Shown here: piece by piece, positions 17,141-26,634 of the stretch | Numbering within the stretch: position 1 is the stretch's first letter | Layout of the letters: every line of letters starts with the position of its first letter | Source: Haloarcula argentinensis DSM 12282 | GTDB taxonomy: Archaea > Halobacteriota > Halobacteria > Halobacteriales > Haloarculaceae | Assembly (NCBI GenBank): GCA_000336895.1 | Contig: AOLX01000005.1 | Span: 332,141-396,140 of the forward strand | Reading direction: 5' to 3' | DNA: 64,000 nt | Notes under the pieces: generated by a model | Database searches by the model: none | What the model was told of the DNA's origin: nothing | The model's input: only the letters and a program-made list of their open reading frames with translations | Translations under genes and position numbers: made by a program

Positions 17141-18331
17141 ATGCATATACTCCGGGTCGCCCAGGACATCTTCCCCGAAACCGTCGGTGGTGCGCCATAT
17201 CATATACATGCGCTGAGCCGTGATCAGGCTTCGATGGGGCATGAGGTCACCGTCTTGACTGTCTCGGACGGGGTGGAAGAGCGAGAGGTCACCGATCAAG
17301 ACGGGTACACCCTGATCAAACAACCGCCGAAGCTAGAGCTCCTCGGGAACCAGATCTTCGCCAACACTGTCAGTGATCTACGTGGTATGGAAGACTTCGA
17401 CGTGGTTCATACCCACTCTCACCTGTTCTTCTCGAGTAACGTGGCCGCTCTGTACTGTCGCATGGCCGACATCCCAATTGCAATCACATGCCACGGCCTC
17501 AACTCACAACGAGGTCCGTTCTGGTTCTCGCGTGCACACCTTCGGACGCTGGGCAAGTGGACATATGATTCGGCCGATGTCACGCTTTGCTACACCGATG
17601 TCGAGCAATCTAAACTCCGTAATATCGGTGTCGACGCTGACATCGCGGTTGTAAACAACGGAATAGATACCAACCGCTTCTCACCTGCCGGACAGGAGCA
17701 TCCCGATATTGTGAACCAGAGCGGCCAGGCAATCGTGTTTGTCGGCCGCTTAGTCGATGGGAAGCGGCCCCAGGACGTGTTAGCTGCGTTCGATTCGATA
17801 CGAAAGCACTGTCCAGACGCCTCGCTGTTTTTTTGCGGCGATGGCCCGCTTCGAGACCGTCTCGAATCGACAGTCGCTGACAAGGGACTTGCAGATGCTG
17901 TGGAATTTCTGGGGCGGGTCCCATATCAACAGATGCCATCGGTATTCAGAGCTGCGGACTTGTTCGTCTTGCCGAGTCGGACTGAAGGCTTTCCACGGAC
18001 AGTTATCGAAGCGTTAGCCTGTGAAACGCCAGTCGTTGCCAGCGATCTTGAACAGACCTCGAAAATAGTTAATCAAACGGGAAAAACAGTCCAAGTCGGC
18101 AATATCGAGGGATTCGCGACGGCGATTTCTGATTTGCTCAGCGATGAGCATCGGCTCTCAGAACTGGGAAAGCACGGTCGAGAAATCGTCACCACGCGCT
18201 ACAACTGGGCAGAGACAGTACGAGAAACAACGGAAATACTGGGCCAAGTGGCTGAAATCGATGACTCCATGATTCGAGACAAGAAGGAGTCGATCAGCAG
18301 TCCCACACCTGTGATCAAAGACGAGATCTGA
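17141..18331 (+). CDS. Family 4 glycosyltransferase
   Basis: 396 residues with a GT-B fold. The N-terminus MHILRVAQDIFPETVGGAPYHIHAL has the glycine-rich acceptor loop. The C-terminal half has VFVGRLVDGKRPQDVLAAF, FFCGDGPLRDRL, FLGRVPYQQMPSVFRAADLFVLPS and the EX7E motif in RTEGFPRTVIEALACETPVVASD. The ATG start is clear. A short charged tail follows the fold. It lies 129 bases after asnB on the same strand. The donor sugar cannot be predicted. Confidence 0.88.
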   Translation: MHILRVAQDIFPETVGGAPYHIHALSRDQASMGHEVTVLTVSDGVEEREVTDQDGYTLIKQPPKLELLGNQIFANTVSDLRGMEDFDVVHTHSHLFFSSNVAALYCRMADIPIAITCHGLNSQRGPFWFSRAHLRTLGKWTYDSADVTLCYTDVEQSKLRNIGVDADIAVVNNGIDTNRFSPAGQEHPDIVNQSGQAIVFVGRLVDGKRPQDVLAAFDSIRKHCPDASLFFCGDGPLRDRLESTVADKGLADAVEFLGRVPYQQMPSVFRAADLFVLPSRTEGFPRTVIEALACETPVVASDLEQTSKIVNQTGKTVQVGNIEGFATAISDLLSDEHRLSELGKHGREIVTTRYNWAETVRETTEILGQVAEIDDSMIRDKKESISSPTPVIKDEI

Positions 18332-18565
18332 ACGCATGGCGAATCGAGTACCGACTGATTCGGGTTGCACGGCTCGACAGCAATGTCGCGTTTTCGTGGC
18401 TCAATCGTCATTGCGGTTCAGGTGGGCTATTGACGCTGGTGAGAGCCTGACTGTGGTAAGGGCGATGGCCTCAGACTCGTTAGTTGCTGATTACTTAATA
18501 TATACCGTACACAAGATCCGCAAAGGCGTGATCTCACACTGCGTAGCGGGTCAGAAGGGTAATAA

Positions 18566-20356
18566 ATGAGTCACGAGACTAATCTCGATCGGGAGTCATT
18601 TGACAGCTTTGAGTTCGCCAACCGCGACATACAGGAATATCTGGTCATCCTCCTGTCCGGTATCCTTGTCATCGAGAGCGCACTCTTCCTGTCCATTCAA
18701 CCGGTAACCGGATACGAAACCTCGCTGGTAGATGGGCTGTCCCAACTGTTCTGGTTCACTTTCTATTCGGTCATGATTGGCGGCATATTGACACTGATAG
18801 CAGCAGCTATCACACAAACGAGGTACTGGCGACACGGTCTTGGCCTCGTGTTTTCAAACTACGCGTTGTATTTCTTCCTCCCGAAAGCTCGCGGCTATCG
18901 GTTCTATGGACAGGGGACAGCAGATGCACTGCAACACTTCGGCGATGTCAAGGCGATCCTCGAAACGGGATCTCTTCCCGGAATCTGGTATCCGGGTGAA
19001 CATGTGCTGATGGCCGAGATGGCGATGCTGGGTGTCCCGATTGACGCGATGCCATATCTGGTTGCGTTGTTGTTTACGACGATCCAGATCATCGGAATCG
19101 GAGTCCTCGTAAAAACGCTCTCGGGAAACCGGGGAAGTCTGGCGGCCGGACTAGCGGCCGGCAGCACTCTCATCTATACGACCTTCCATCTCTCAAACCA
19201 CCCGGCGATGAACTCATTTATGATCGTTCCGGTCTTGCTCACGCTCACAGAACTGTATCGACGGAGTAACGACAACGAGTACCTCCTCTTGATTCTCTTG
19301 GTTGGTCTGTTCATCATCTACTCGCACCCGATGACAACCCTGTTTATGCTAGGTATATTACTGTTAACCTCTGTGTATTCCGGGCTGTTCGGATGGCTTT
19401 CTCAATCGTCCACTCCGCGACTCAGTCCGCGACTTGGTGTGGCTTTCCTTCCGCTCCTATTCGCCTGGCTCACCAACTTCGGTCAGACACGCCAAGCCAT
19501 AATAAAAGTCGTTGCAGCACAGGACGATATGAACCCAGCAGCTAGAGAGGTACAGCGAGCCGGCTCAGTTCAGTTTTCACCGCTACAACTCGCCGAGAAA
19601 TTCATCACGCTGTACGGGTCGACTACAATTTACTTCGCTATCGCCGGCGCATTCGCCCTTTTGACCCTGTACTGGTTTCTCTTCAGGGAGATGCGGTACG
19701 ACTGGGGTTTCGGTTCGGTTCACTTCGTCGCAGGGCTCGGTGTCGCGGCGATCTTCCTTCTCAGTAATCTCATTGTGAAGGGTATAATTAGAGTAAACAG
19801 ATACGCCCTCCTGTTCGCTGCAGTCCTTGTGGGGATGGCACTCATCCATAGCGCTATCAAGCGCAACTCGGTAAGCACCGTTGCTTTGACCGTACTCATC
19901 CTTCTAGGGGCCTGTCTCGCTGCAAGTGCTGCCTACGAGCCAAACCGTCACATGACCTACGCAGAGTACGATGGGTCCCAATTCATGGCAGCGAATATTG
20001 ACGAAGGCGTTCCGATCCATGCAATGGATACGTCACATAAGATGGAAGCGTTCGTCTTAGGCACAAACCATCCCCGCTACTACCCACAGAGTTTCAGTAT
20101 GAACAATAACTTGCCTCGGAACCTCGGCTATTTCAGCCAGGATGTGATCGCCTCTGATACGTTTGGCAGAAGTTATGTAGTCACGAAAACACACGATGTC
20201 AAACAACACACTGCCTCGTATTATACAAAGGACCAACAGGAATATTTATTCCGATACGGTGAAGACAGCCTGGCGAGGATGCACAACGATCCAACGGCAA
20301 ACAAGGTTTATACCAACGGTGGGTTTACTGGGTGGTCTGTAGCGCCCCAAAATTAG
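18566..20356 (+). CDS. Polytopic membrane protein, GT-C-like glycosyltransferase candidate
   Basis: 596 residues with about ten to twelve predicted membrane helices (for example EYLVILLSGILVIESALFL, LFWFTFYSVMIGGILTLIAAAI, LVALLFTTIQIIGIGVLV, YLLLILLVGLFIIYSHPMTTLFMLGILLLTSVY). The first large outside loop has GYRFYGQGTADALQHFGDVKAI, with acidic residues where GT-C enzymes keep their catalytic Asp. A soluble C-terminal domain follows the last helix (from about YEPNRHMTYAEYDG). This layout suits a polyprenyl-linked sugar transferase or a glycan polymerase acting outside the membrane. I do not recognise a named family, so function is inferred from topology and neighbours. Confidence 0.7.
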   Translation: MSHETNLDRESFDSFEFANRDIQEYLVILLSGILVIESALFLSIQPVTGYETSLVDGLSQLFWFTFYSVMIGGILTLIAAAITQTRYWRHGLGLVFSNYALYFFLPKARGYRFYGQGTADALQHFGDVKAILETGSLPGIWYPGEHVLMAEMAMLGVPIDAMPYLVALLFTTIQIIGIGVLVKTLSGNRGSLAAGLAAGSTLIYTTFHLSNHPAMNSFMIVPVLLTLTELYRRSNDNEYLLLILLVGLFIIYSHPMTTLFMLGILLLTSVYSGLFGWLSQSSTPRLSPRLGVAFLPLLFAWLTNFGQTRQAIIKVVAAQDDMNPAAREVQRAGSVQFSPLQLAEKFITLYGSTTIYFAIAGAFALLTLYWFLFREMRYDWGFGSVHFVAGLGVAAIFLLSNLIVKGIIRVNRYALLFAAVLVGMALIHSAIKRNSVSTVALTVLILLGACLAASAAYEPNRHMTYAEYDGSQFMAANIDEGVPIHAMDTSHKMEAFVLGTNHPRYYPQSFSMNNNLPRNLGYFSQDVIASDTFGRSYVVTKTHDVKQHTASYYTKDQQEYLFRYGEDSLARMHNDPTANKVYTNGGFTGWSVAPQN

Positions 20357-20420
20357 CCAGCAGAGCCACGAATAGCCAGACACTAACTTTACTTCGATAC
20401 CGAAAACCATCACCAGCCAT

Positions 20421-21377
20421 ATGCCAGATTCGCTCGTCAGCGTTGTCCTCCCGACATACAAGCGACCGGACAAGCTTCGGAATGCAGCACGGAGCGTCGC
20501 AGAGCAGACGTACTCAAATATCGAACTCATCGTCGTCGACGATCATTCCCCGCAGCCCGCAGCCGATACACTTGCCGGAGAGTCGCTGGAGGGTATCGAA
20601 GTCAACTGTATCCGTCACCAACAGAACAGGGGAGCGAATCAGGCACGGAACACGGGAATCCAACGGGCAGAAGGCGAGTACATCGCGTTGTTAGATGACG
20701 ACGACGCCTGGGGCTCGGAAAAGATTGCTCGACAGGTTACTGAGATGGAAGAGAGCGCTGACAGCGTCGGCGTCGTCTACACCGGATGTGAGTACGATTA
20801 CGGGGACTACACACGGGACGTTATCTTCACGGTGGAAGGGAATGTTACCAAAGACCTCCTCCTGGGAGAGTCGTTTGGTGAATTCTCGACGTTGATGGTC
20901 GCGGCTGATATCATCCCACAGGCTGGGCTCCCTGACGACCGGTTTCCCAGCTGGCAAGACAGAGAGTGGCTGATACGACTCTCGCTACATAGCGAGTTTC
21001 GAGTGATTACCGAGGTACTGACATATCGGAACTGTCCCGAAGAAACGGACCGAATCAGCAACAACTACGCTGAGAAGCGGGATATCTCCTACCCGTTAAT
21101 GGTAGAGAAACACCGAGAACTCGCTGCGAGATACGGACGAAAATACGAGCGGGCCTTTCTCGCGTCACTGCTGTTCATTCTTGGACAGGAAGCGTTACGT
21201 TCCAGAGCATACTCTGATGCGAGAACGCAACTGCTCAAATCAGTGTATTATTGGCCATTTCGAACCGAAAGGTGGCTGTTTGCACTCGCTGCGCTCGGGG
21301 GCAGATTTAGCTACAAGCCAGCGAAAAACGCTATGCAGACACTCAACTCGGTGAAAACTGAAGCAATTACGAAATGA
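20421..21377 (+). CDS. Family 2 glycosyltransferase
   Basis: 318 residues. GT-A motifs: SVVLPTYKRPDKLRNAARSV, the nucleotide-binding LIVVDDHSPQ, NRGANQARNTGIQRAEGEYIALLDDDDAW (DXD-type) and later FPSWQDREWLIRLSLH, matching the ED/WxxR region of inverting enzymes. The C-terminal 90 residues are helical and may mediate membrane association. It starts 64 bases after the GT-C-like gene and shares its direction, so the two probably work in the same glycan pathway. Sugar unknown. Confidence 0.87.
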   Translation: MPDSLVSVVLPTYKRPDKLRNAARSVAEQTYSNIELIVVDDHSPQPAADTLAGESLEGIEVNCIRHQQNRGANQARNTGIQRAEGEYIALLDDDDAWGSEKIARQVTEMEESADSVGVVYTGCEYDYGDYTRDVIFTVEGNVTKDLLLGESFGEFSTLMVAADIIPQAGLPDDRFPSWQDREWLIRLSLHSEFRVITEVLTYRNCPEETDRISNNYAEKRDISYPLMVEKHRELAARYGRKYERAFLASLLFILGQEALRSRAYSDARTQLLKSVYYWPFRTERWLFALAALGGRFSYKPAKNAMQTLNSVKTEAITK

Positions 21378-21490
21378 GCTGTTCTAGGTAGATACCCCAT
21401 CCCATCACCAGGGAGTGTTTTTTTATGTGCTGTTTCATACCTCGTAGGGGTGTCTTTACTATATTGTTGTGGTAGCCACCCTCTGGTAGC

Positions 21491-22687
21491 ATGGAGATCG
21501 ACGTAGAGAACGTTCTCATATATGTTGACGACGCCGTCAGATATAACGCAATTAACGATGATCTCGCGGAAATCGGGCAGACCCACAAGACGATTGCGGC
21601 ATCAACACACACGCCCACGTCGTTCGGGAGTTTGTTGACCGGGCTGTTACCACCGAACAGCAATATCCACAGCTTCAAGCATTCTGTGCCTGCGAACGTC
21701 CGTTCAGTATTCGATATTGAGAGCCACGAAGTTTCGATAGCTGCTCAAGGCGGAATGAATCACAGCATTGCGGAGATGTTTGCTAATCCTCCACGGAAAT
21801 CGATCGACGATGTCGAGCCCCCTTTTGTCCACGTTGCGCGTCGGCCCGGTGGCCACGCGCCGTACGACGGATTCGACTGGGACGACTACGAATACCGCAA
21901 CGAGACCGCTCTCGAATATCTCTGGCGCGTGTCGTCGGAGCCGGAAACGGCGCGAAGCGACTACTACAACGGTGTAGGCCGCTCGTTCGAAGAGTTCAAG
22001 CGTGTACTCCGGACGCTTGAACGCAAAGGGCTCAGAGAAGAGACCCTTGTCATCTATACCAGTGATCATGGCGAGGTACTCGGAGAATACGGGTACTTCG
22101 GACACACACACCTCGCGACGCCTGAAGTCGTATACGTTCCGACGTCGTTCATCCATCCGGATCTGGACCCCTCCGGCGAGAACGGGCTCTTACACCATGT
22201 GGACATCTTACCGACGATCGCCAGTGCGATGTCCTCGCAACCTGATTTCGGTAGGGTGGATGGAAACACAGAGGGAGAGGGTCGGACGACCGGCTATACG
22301 CACCTGAATCACATTCGATACGGCTCGTTACCGGGACCTGCTGAGAAGGTTGTCAGTCTCACTGGCGGGTTTGAGCGGACGATCAAGAGTCTCTGGGACG
22401 AACACGGCGGGCACACATTTGTGGACGGACACAAAACGACGTCATCGATCGTTTATTTGGCACTGCTACTGCAGAAACCCTTCGGACGGCAGCTCGTCCA
22501 CAACAAGAAGGTTCGAGACTCATACCGTCGATTCATGCCGGGCCATCAGTCGTATGGAAACCCACAGTTTACTGCGGACGAAGCACGAGCGGAGATATCG
22601 GAACTCCTCTCAGGGGGGAGTGAAGAGACGGTACGTGACATTGACGAGGACACGACTGAACAACTCGAAAACATGGGTTACCTCTGA
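21491..22687 (+). CDS. Sulfatase-like (alkaline phosphatase superfamily) protein
   Basis: 398 residues, cytoplasmic by sequence, since no signal peptide is present. Metal-binding features are VLIYVDDAVRYN at the N-terminus and LVIYTSDHGEVLGEYGYFGHTHLATPE in the second half, the standard DHGE/GHTH pair. The nucleophile region reads AASTHTPTSFGSLLTG. Classical sulfatases have C/S-x-P-x-R there, so Thr replaces Cys/Ser and the Arg is absent. That points to a phosphotransferase or phosphodiesterase-type member rather than a formylglycine sulfatase. In a glycan locus it could add or remove phospho- or sulfo-groups on sugars. The substrate is unknown. Confidence 0.78.
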   Translation: MEIDVENVLIYVDDAVRYNAINDDLAEIGQTHKTIAASTHTPTSFGSLLTGLLPPNSNIHSFKHSVPANVRSVFDIESHEVSIAAQGGMNHSIAEMFANPPRKSIDDVEPPFVHVARRPGGHAPYDGFDWDDYEYRNETALEYLWRVSSEPETARSDYYNGVGRSFEEFKRVLRTLERKGLREETLVIYTSDHGEVLGEYGYFGHTHLATPEVVYVPTSFIHPDLDPSGENGLLHHVDILPTIASAMSSQPDFGRVDGNTEGEGRTTGYTHLNHIRYGSLPGPAEKVVSLTGGFERTIKSLWDEHGGHTFVDGHKTTSSIVYLALLLQKPFGRQLVHNKKVRDSYRRFMPGHQSYGNPQFTADEARAEISELLSGGSEETVRDIDEDTTEQLENMGYL

Positions 22688-22763
22688 GTATGATCGCTCG
22701 CGCGAACACGGGGTCCACACTGCAACTCACATTTAGCACACAACCCAATGGAGTGATTCAAGA

Positions 22764-23945
22764 ATGACAGCGGAGCGTACGACTCTCTGGTACTTCATCG
22801 GTGCACTCGTCGTCGGTGGTGCCGAGCGCACACTTGTTGATCTAGCGAACGAAATCAATGGCGAGGAATACGATATCACTATTTGGACAATATTCTCTAC
22901 GAACCCACTCGAATCAGAACTGTCGAATGAGGTCACTGTTCGGTCGCTGACCGACGCTGGTCGTGTTTCGAACGGGGCGATAGATGGGGTCGAAAGCCCG
23001 CTCGTCTATCTGCTTGCCCCGCTCAAGTTCTGTCTCGTTGCCCGCCGCGAACAACCCGATCTCATACAGTCGTTCCTTTTTTACGACAACGTAATTGCCA
23101 GAGTCGCCGGCGTGTTCTGTTCTGCAACCATTATTACCGGCATTCGTGAGGTACCTAACGAGGAACCGGTTGTACGCCACGTTATCGATCGGGTGACGAT
23201 CTCATTCTCAGACGTGATCGTTTCGAACTCCACAGCGGGACGGGACCACGCCATTGAGCGCGGTGCAGCGGAAGAAAACGTGGCGGTGGTCTACAATGGC
23301 CGGAACATCGAGCAGTACCGAACGACAGACTCGGCGGAGCTGCGATCAGAGCTAGACATCCCGACGGACACCACTGTAGTTGGAACCGTTGGCCGTCTCG
23401 TTGAGCGGAAAGGTCACTTCGATCTGCTTGATGCATGGCCAACTATTGTCTCCGAGATCCCCGATGCACATTTCGTATTCGTCGGTGACGGTGCCGATCG
23501 GGAGCATCTGACGGAACGAGTCAATTCACTCGGATGCGCCGATTCGGTTCATTTCCTCGGAACGCGACAGGATGTTCCCGCACTTCTCGGTGCGATGGAT
23601 ATCTTCGTCTTTCCCTCTCACTACGAGGGGCTTCCGGGTGCAGTGATCGAAGCGATGGCCGCAGAACTTCCGATCGTCGCGACACCTGTGGACGGCACCA
23701 GTGATCTGTTGGAGAATTACCGGACGGGATTGTTCGTCGACGTGCAGAAACCCGACGAAATTGCGTGGGCGACTATCCGTCTCCATCAGCACCAACCTCT
23801 CGCCGAAACGCTTGGAACTGCTGCAGGGCAGCGGGCGGCAAGTGAGTTTACGACCGAATCGATGGTTGATGGGTTCGAGCAGGTGTATCGGGAACTCGAA
23901 ACTAGGTCCGAAGAGACCGCCTACGTACAGCCGCTGATCGAGTAA
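22764..23945 (+). CDS. Family 4 glycosyltransferase
   Basis: 393 residues, GT-B fold. The N-terminus WYFIGALVVGGAERTLVDLANEI has the family glycine loop. The donor half has VGTVGRLVERKGHFDLLDAW, FVFVGDGADREHL, FLGTRQDVPALLGAMDIFVFPS and the EX7E motif in HYEGLPGAVIEAMAAELPIVATP. It follows the sulfatase-like gene by 76 bases on the same strand. It is the third member of this family in the locus, so the glycan repeat probably has several different linkages. Confidence 0.88.
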   Translation: MTAERTTLWYFIGALVVGGAERTLVDLANEINGEEYDITIWTIFSTNPLESELSNEVTVRSLTDAGRVSNGAIDGVESPLVYLLAPLKFCLVARREQPDLIQSFLFYDNVIARVAGVFCSATIITGIREVPNEEPVVRHVIDRVTISFSDVIVSNSTAGRDHAIERGAAEENVAVVYNGRNIEQYRTTDSAELRSELDIPTDTTVVGTVGRLVERKGHFDLLDAWPTIVSEIPDAHFVFVGDGADREHLTERVNSLGCADSVHFLGTRQDVPALLGAMDIFVFPSHYEGLPGAVIEAMAAELPIVATPVDGTSDLLENYRTGLFVDVQKPDEIAWATIRLHQHQPLAETLGTAAGQRAASEFTTESMVDGFEQVYRELETRSEETAYVQPLIE

Positions 23946-24015
23946 TGGCTCTCCCGAAAGTGTATGCGGAGAGTAGCAACGGTATATTTTACTTGGTTTG
24001 TGTAAAGTGAACGAT

Positions 24016-25317
24016 ATGGCTAAAGAGACGCCGAATCACAGCTACCAGCGTCCGGATCGCGGCACGAAGGATTGGCATATTCCTTTGAACGAGAATTTCT
24101 CTCGAATCGATACGGAAGTTGAGATCAAAGATACTGCCGAAAATTTGGAGCAGTATCAACCAAAAGAGGGTGCCAAGTTTCTCGCAACAGATTCACGACG
24201 GACATATATCGGAAACGGAGAGGAGTGGCTTGAGTTCGGCAGCGTGGCAGGGCGCGCGCGCTCCGTCTCACTCGGCGAGAACGCTAAGAGAGCCACTGTA
24301 ATGAGTGACGGAACGTTCATCGCTCAACCAGGACAACTTCAGGATGTCATCGATACCGCATCTACTGGGTCTGAGTTCGGCCAGGCTCCCGCACAGACTG
24401 TCAAGATGGTCTCCGGTGAGACGTACGAAGTATCCGAGACGGTCCGTCTAAAGAGAGGTGTCAGACTGGAATGTAATGGGGCGAAAGTAGTCCCGACGGG
24501 TGACTTCAACGTCTTCGAACTCGCCCGTGATACAGTTCTAATTGACCCCTTTGTCGACACTCGGGGCAAGAGTTGGAGTTCGACACAGGTCGTCATCGGG
24601 CCCCAAAACGCACAGAAGTTAGATACGGCCAACCGTGCCTGGGTAAAAGACGCATACCTTCTCGGAGACGCAGGTAAGGGTATCGGAATACAGTTCCGTG
24701 GTGGTTCGAAACCCTGCTCGATGCAGGTCGCAAACGGAACCCTCGATGGGTTTGACCGAGCAGTAGACTTCTACGCTGCTGGTGAGAACCGCGATCCGCA
24801 AGGTGACTGGTCGAACGGGAACCAGTTCTGGGGGCGGATGCAGGACTTCCGGATCGGCATTAGTATGCGGTCGGACGGTGCGGAAGTAAGCGGGAATACC
24901 GTTCGTGTCCAGGCGCAGCCCGAACCCGAAGTAAGTGAATGGCTCTGGAAAATGGAGGACGACCCACGAGAGTCCCGAGATGATGACAAATTCGTTATGA
25001 AAGGAAATACGATCATGGCCTATCCTTGGGACGTATCGTCATTCACACAGAACAACTCATATTATTCAGAGAGCGATCGAGATGCACCATTCTGGTTTCT
25101 CGGGCGTGGTCGCCGATATGGAAACTCACTTCTGGATATGAGCGGGGTACGTGGAAATCAATACGTGCTCAACAACTCAGATACACCAGACAGAAACGGT
25201 ATCTTCACTGCACACGGTGGCTTCGTGGTCGGTACAACGGAGTTTGAGACAAAACCAGCGTACCAGCAAAACGATAGCCGAAATTGGCATCCGCAGTCGC
25301 GCAACGAGACGGAGTAG
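24016..25317 (+). CDS. Right-handed beta-helix protein with tail-fibre-like N-terminus
   Basis: 433 residues from ATG 24016; six more codons are open upstream. The first 75 residues contain TKDWHIPLNENFSRID and FLATDSRRTYIGNGEEW, a pattern reminiscent of tail-fibre and similar appendage N-terminal modules. A region FIAQPGQLQDVIDTAS leads into a beta-helix of short strand repeats (VRLECNGAKVVPTGDFNVFEL, MQVANGTLDGFDRAVDFYAAG, AEVSGNTVRVQAQP). There is no Tat or Sec signal. It is a clear paralogue of the convergent gene that ends 46 bases away. Beta-helices in glycan loci often bind, cleave or epimerise polysaccharide; activity here is unknown. Confidence 0.75.
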   Translation: MAKETPNHSYQRPDRGTKDWHIPLNENFSRIDTEVEIKDTAENLEQYQPKEGAKFLATDSRRTYIGNGEEWLEFGSVAGRARSVSLGENAKRATVMSDGTFIAQPGQLQDVIDTASTGSEFGQAPAQTVKMVSGETYEVSETVRLKRGVRLECNGAKVVPTGDFNVFELARDTVLIDPFVDTRGKSWSSTQVVIGPQNAQKLDTANRAWVKDAYLLGDAGKGIGIQFRGGSKPCSMQVANGTLDGFDRAVDFYAAGENRDPQGDWSNGNQFWGRMQDFRIGISMRSDGAEVSGNTVRVQAQPEPEVSEWLWKMEDDPRESRDDDKFVMKGNTIMAYPWDVSSFTQNNSYYSESDRDAPFWFLGRGRRYGNSLLDMSGVRGNQYVLNNSDTPDRNGIFTAHGGFVVGTTEFETKPAYQQNDSRNWHPQSRNETE

Positions 25318-25336
25318 ACAGCTACCTCGTAGGCTA

Positions 25337-25365
25337 TAACCGCCTAAACAGTCCCAAGGCGGTTA
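25337..25365. terminator. Bidirectional terminator-like hairpin between the beta-helix genes
   Basis: TAACCGCCT and AGGCGGTTA form a perfect 9-bp stem around an 11-base loop in the 45-base gap between the convergent paralogues. The right arm overlaps the stop codon of the reverse gene. It is symmetric, so it could serve both transcripts. Confidence 0.55.
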
Positions 25366-26622
25366 GTTCTTCGAGTCCTCGTGCCACATCCGACTATCGC
25401 TGTTCCGCTGGTACGCAGGCGGGTGCGAGAACTGTCTGGTGCCGGTGACCTCTCCACCATGATAGGTGAAAATCCCATTTCGATCTGGGTAATCAGAATT
25501 GTTGACGATATACTGGTTCCCGAGCTTCCCGGATTGGTCAACGAGTGAATTACCGTAGTTTATGCCCTCGCCGATGTACCATATCGGCGGCTTCCGGTCG
25601 CCGCTCTCGGCAAAGGGATTGTTGTCCATGTAATTGTTGTTGTCCCACGGATACACCATCATGGTGTTCCCCGACTTCCGGTACATATTGTCGTCTCGAT
25701 CGCTGTCGGACCGGGGATCGTCCTCCATGTACCAGAGCCACTCGCTCACGTCGTTGTCTGGTTGGACCATCAACTTGAAGACGTTCCCTGAGACTTCAGC
25801 GCCCTCAGAGCGTTGGTTGACGCCAACGCGGAAGGCTTCCAGTGAGCCGTAGAACTGGTTCCCGTTCGACCAGTCGCCCTGTCCGCTGTAATCGTCACCG
25901 CTGGCATAGAGATCGATCGCGATATCGAACCCGTGTATCGTTCCGCTAGCGACCTGCATCGAGCAGGGCTTCGAACCGCCCAGGAACTGGAGTCCGATGC
26001 CCTCCCCGGGTGTTCCCCAGAGATAGGCGTTTTCGACGGTTGCACGGTTCGCGAGTTCGATTTTGTCTGCGTCCGGTGCGCCGACGACGACCTGTGTCGA
26101 GTTCCAATTGACCGACCGGGTGTCAATGAACGGATCGATGAGCTGCGTCCCGCGGTACATCTCGATGACGTTAAAGTCGCCTTCTGGGATGATCCGAGCA
26201 CCGTTACATTCGAGTCGGATGTTCCGCCTTAGTTTGATAGTATCCGACGGGAAGTAGTTCTCACCGGAGACGAGCTTTACAGTTCGGCTCGGGCCCTGTG
26301 CCCATGTGTGCGACTTGGACGCCTGATCGATCACGGACTGTACTTCGCCCGGCGGAGCGATGAGCGAACCGTCGTCGGCTTCAGAAACTGAATCGTCGGA
26401 TGCACTGAGGCTTCCGACGCGGTTCCAGTTGCTGCCGTCGCCGATGTATACTGTGCCGGTATCGGTCGCTAAGAACTTCGACCCCGTCTTCGGTTCGTAC
26501 TGGCCGATATTAGACTCGGCGTCCCGGAGCTCGACGTGGTTGTCGAGCTTTTCGAAGTTTTCATTAAGTGGTACGTGCCAATCGAGCGTGCCCTCTGCGG
26601 GCGTGTTGTATCGTTCTGCCAT
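25363..26622 (-). CDS. Right-handed beta-helix protein, paralogue of the convergent neighbour
   Basis: 419 residues. It is collinear with the product of the gene ending at 25317: DWHVPLNENFEKLDNHVELRD, FLATDTGTVYIGDGSNWNRVGS, VRLECNGA-type strand repeats (here IRLECNGARIIPEGDFNVIEM), FLGGSKPCSMQVASGTIHGFD, DWSNGNQFYGSLEAFRVGVNQRSEGAEVSGN, ending with a similar Asp/Ser-rich His-containing tail. No signal peptide is seen. The two copies are tail-to-tail, so they arose by an inverted duplication or by independent insertion. It starts 12 bases after the stop of the CBM6 lipoprotein gene upstream, so those two are probably co-transcribed. Confidence 0.75.
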   Translation of the reverse strand: MAERYNTPAEGTLDWHVPLNENFEKLDNHVELRDAESNIGQYEPKTGSKFLATDTGTVYIGDGSNWNRVGSLSASDDSVSEADDGSLIAPPGEVQSVIDQASKSHTWAQGPSRTVKLVSGENYFPSDTIKLRRNIRLECNGARIIPEGDFNVIEMYRGTQLIDPFIDTRSVNWNSTQVVVGAPDADKIELANRATVENAYLWGTPGEGIGLQFLGGSKPCSMQVASGTIHGFDIAIDLYASGDDYSGQGDWSNGNQFYGSLEAFRVGVNQRSEGAEVSGNVFKLMVQPDNDVSEWLWYMEDDPRSDSDRDDNMYRKSGNTMMVYPWDNNNYMDNNPFAESGDRKPPIWYIGEGINYGNSLVDQSGKLGNQYIVNNSDYPDRNGIFTYHGGEVTGTRQFSHPPAYQRNSDSRMWHEDSKN

Positions 26623-26634
26623 TGATCTATTGCG

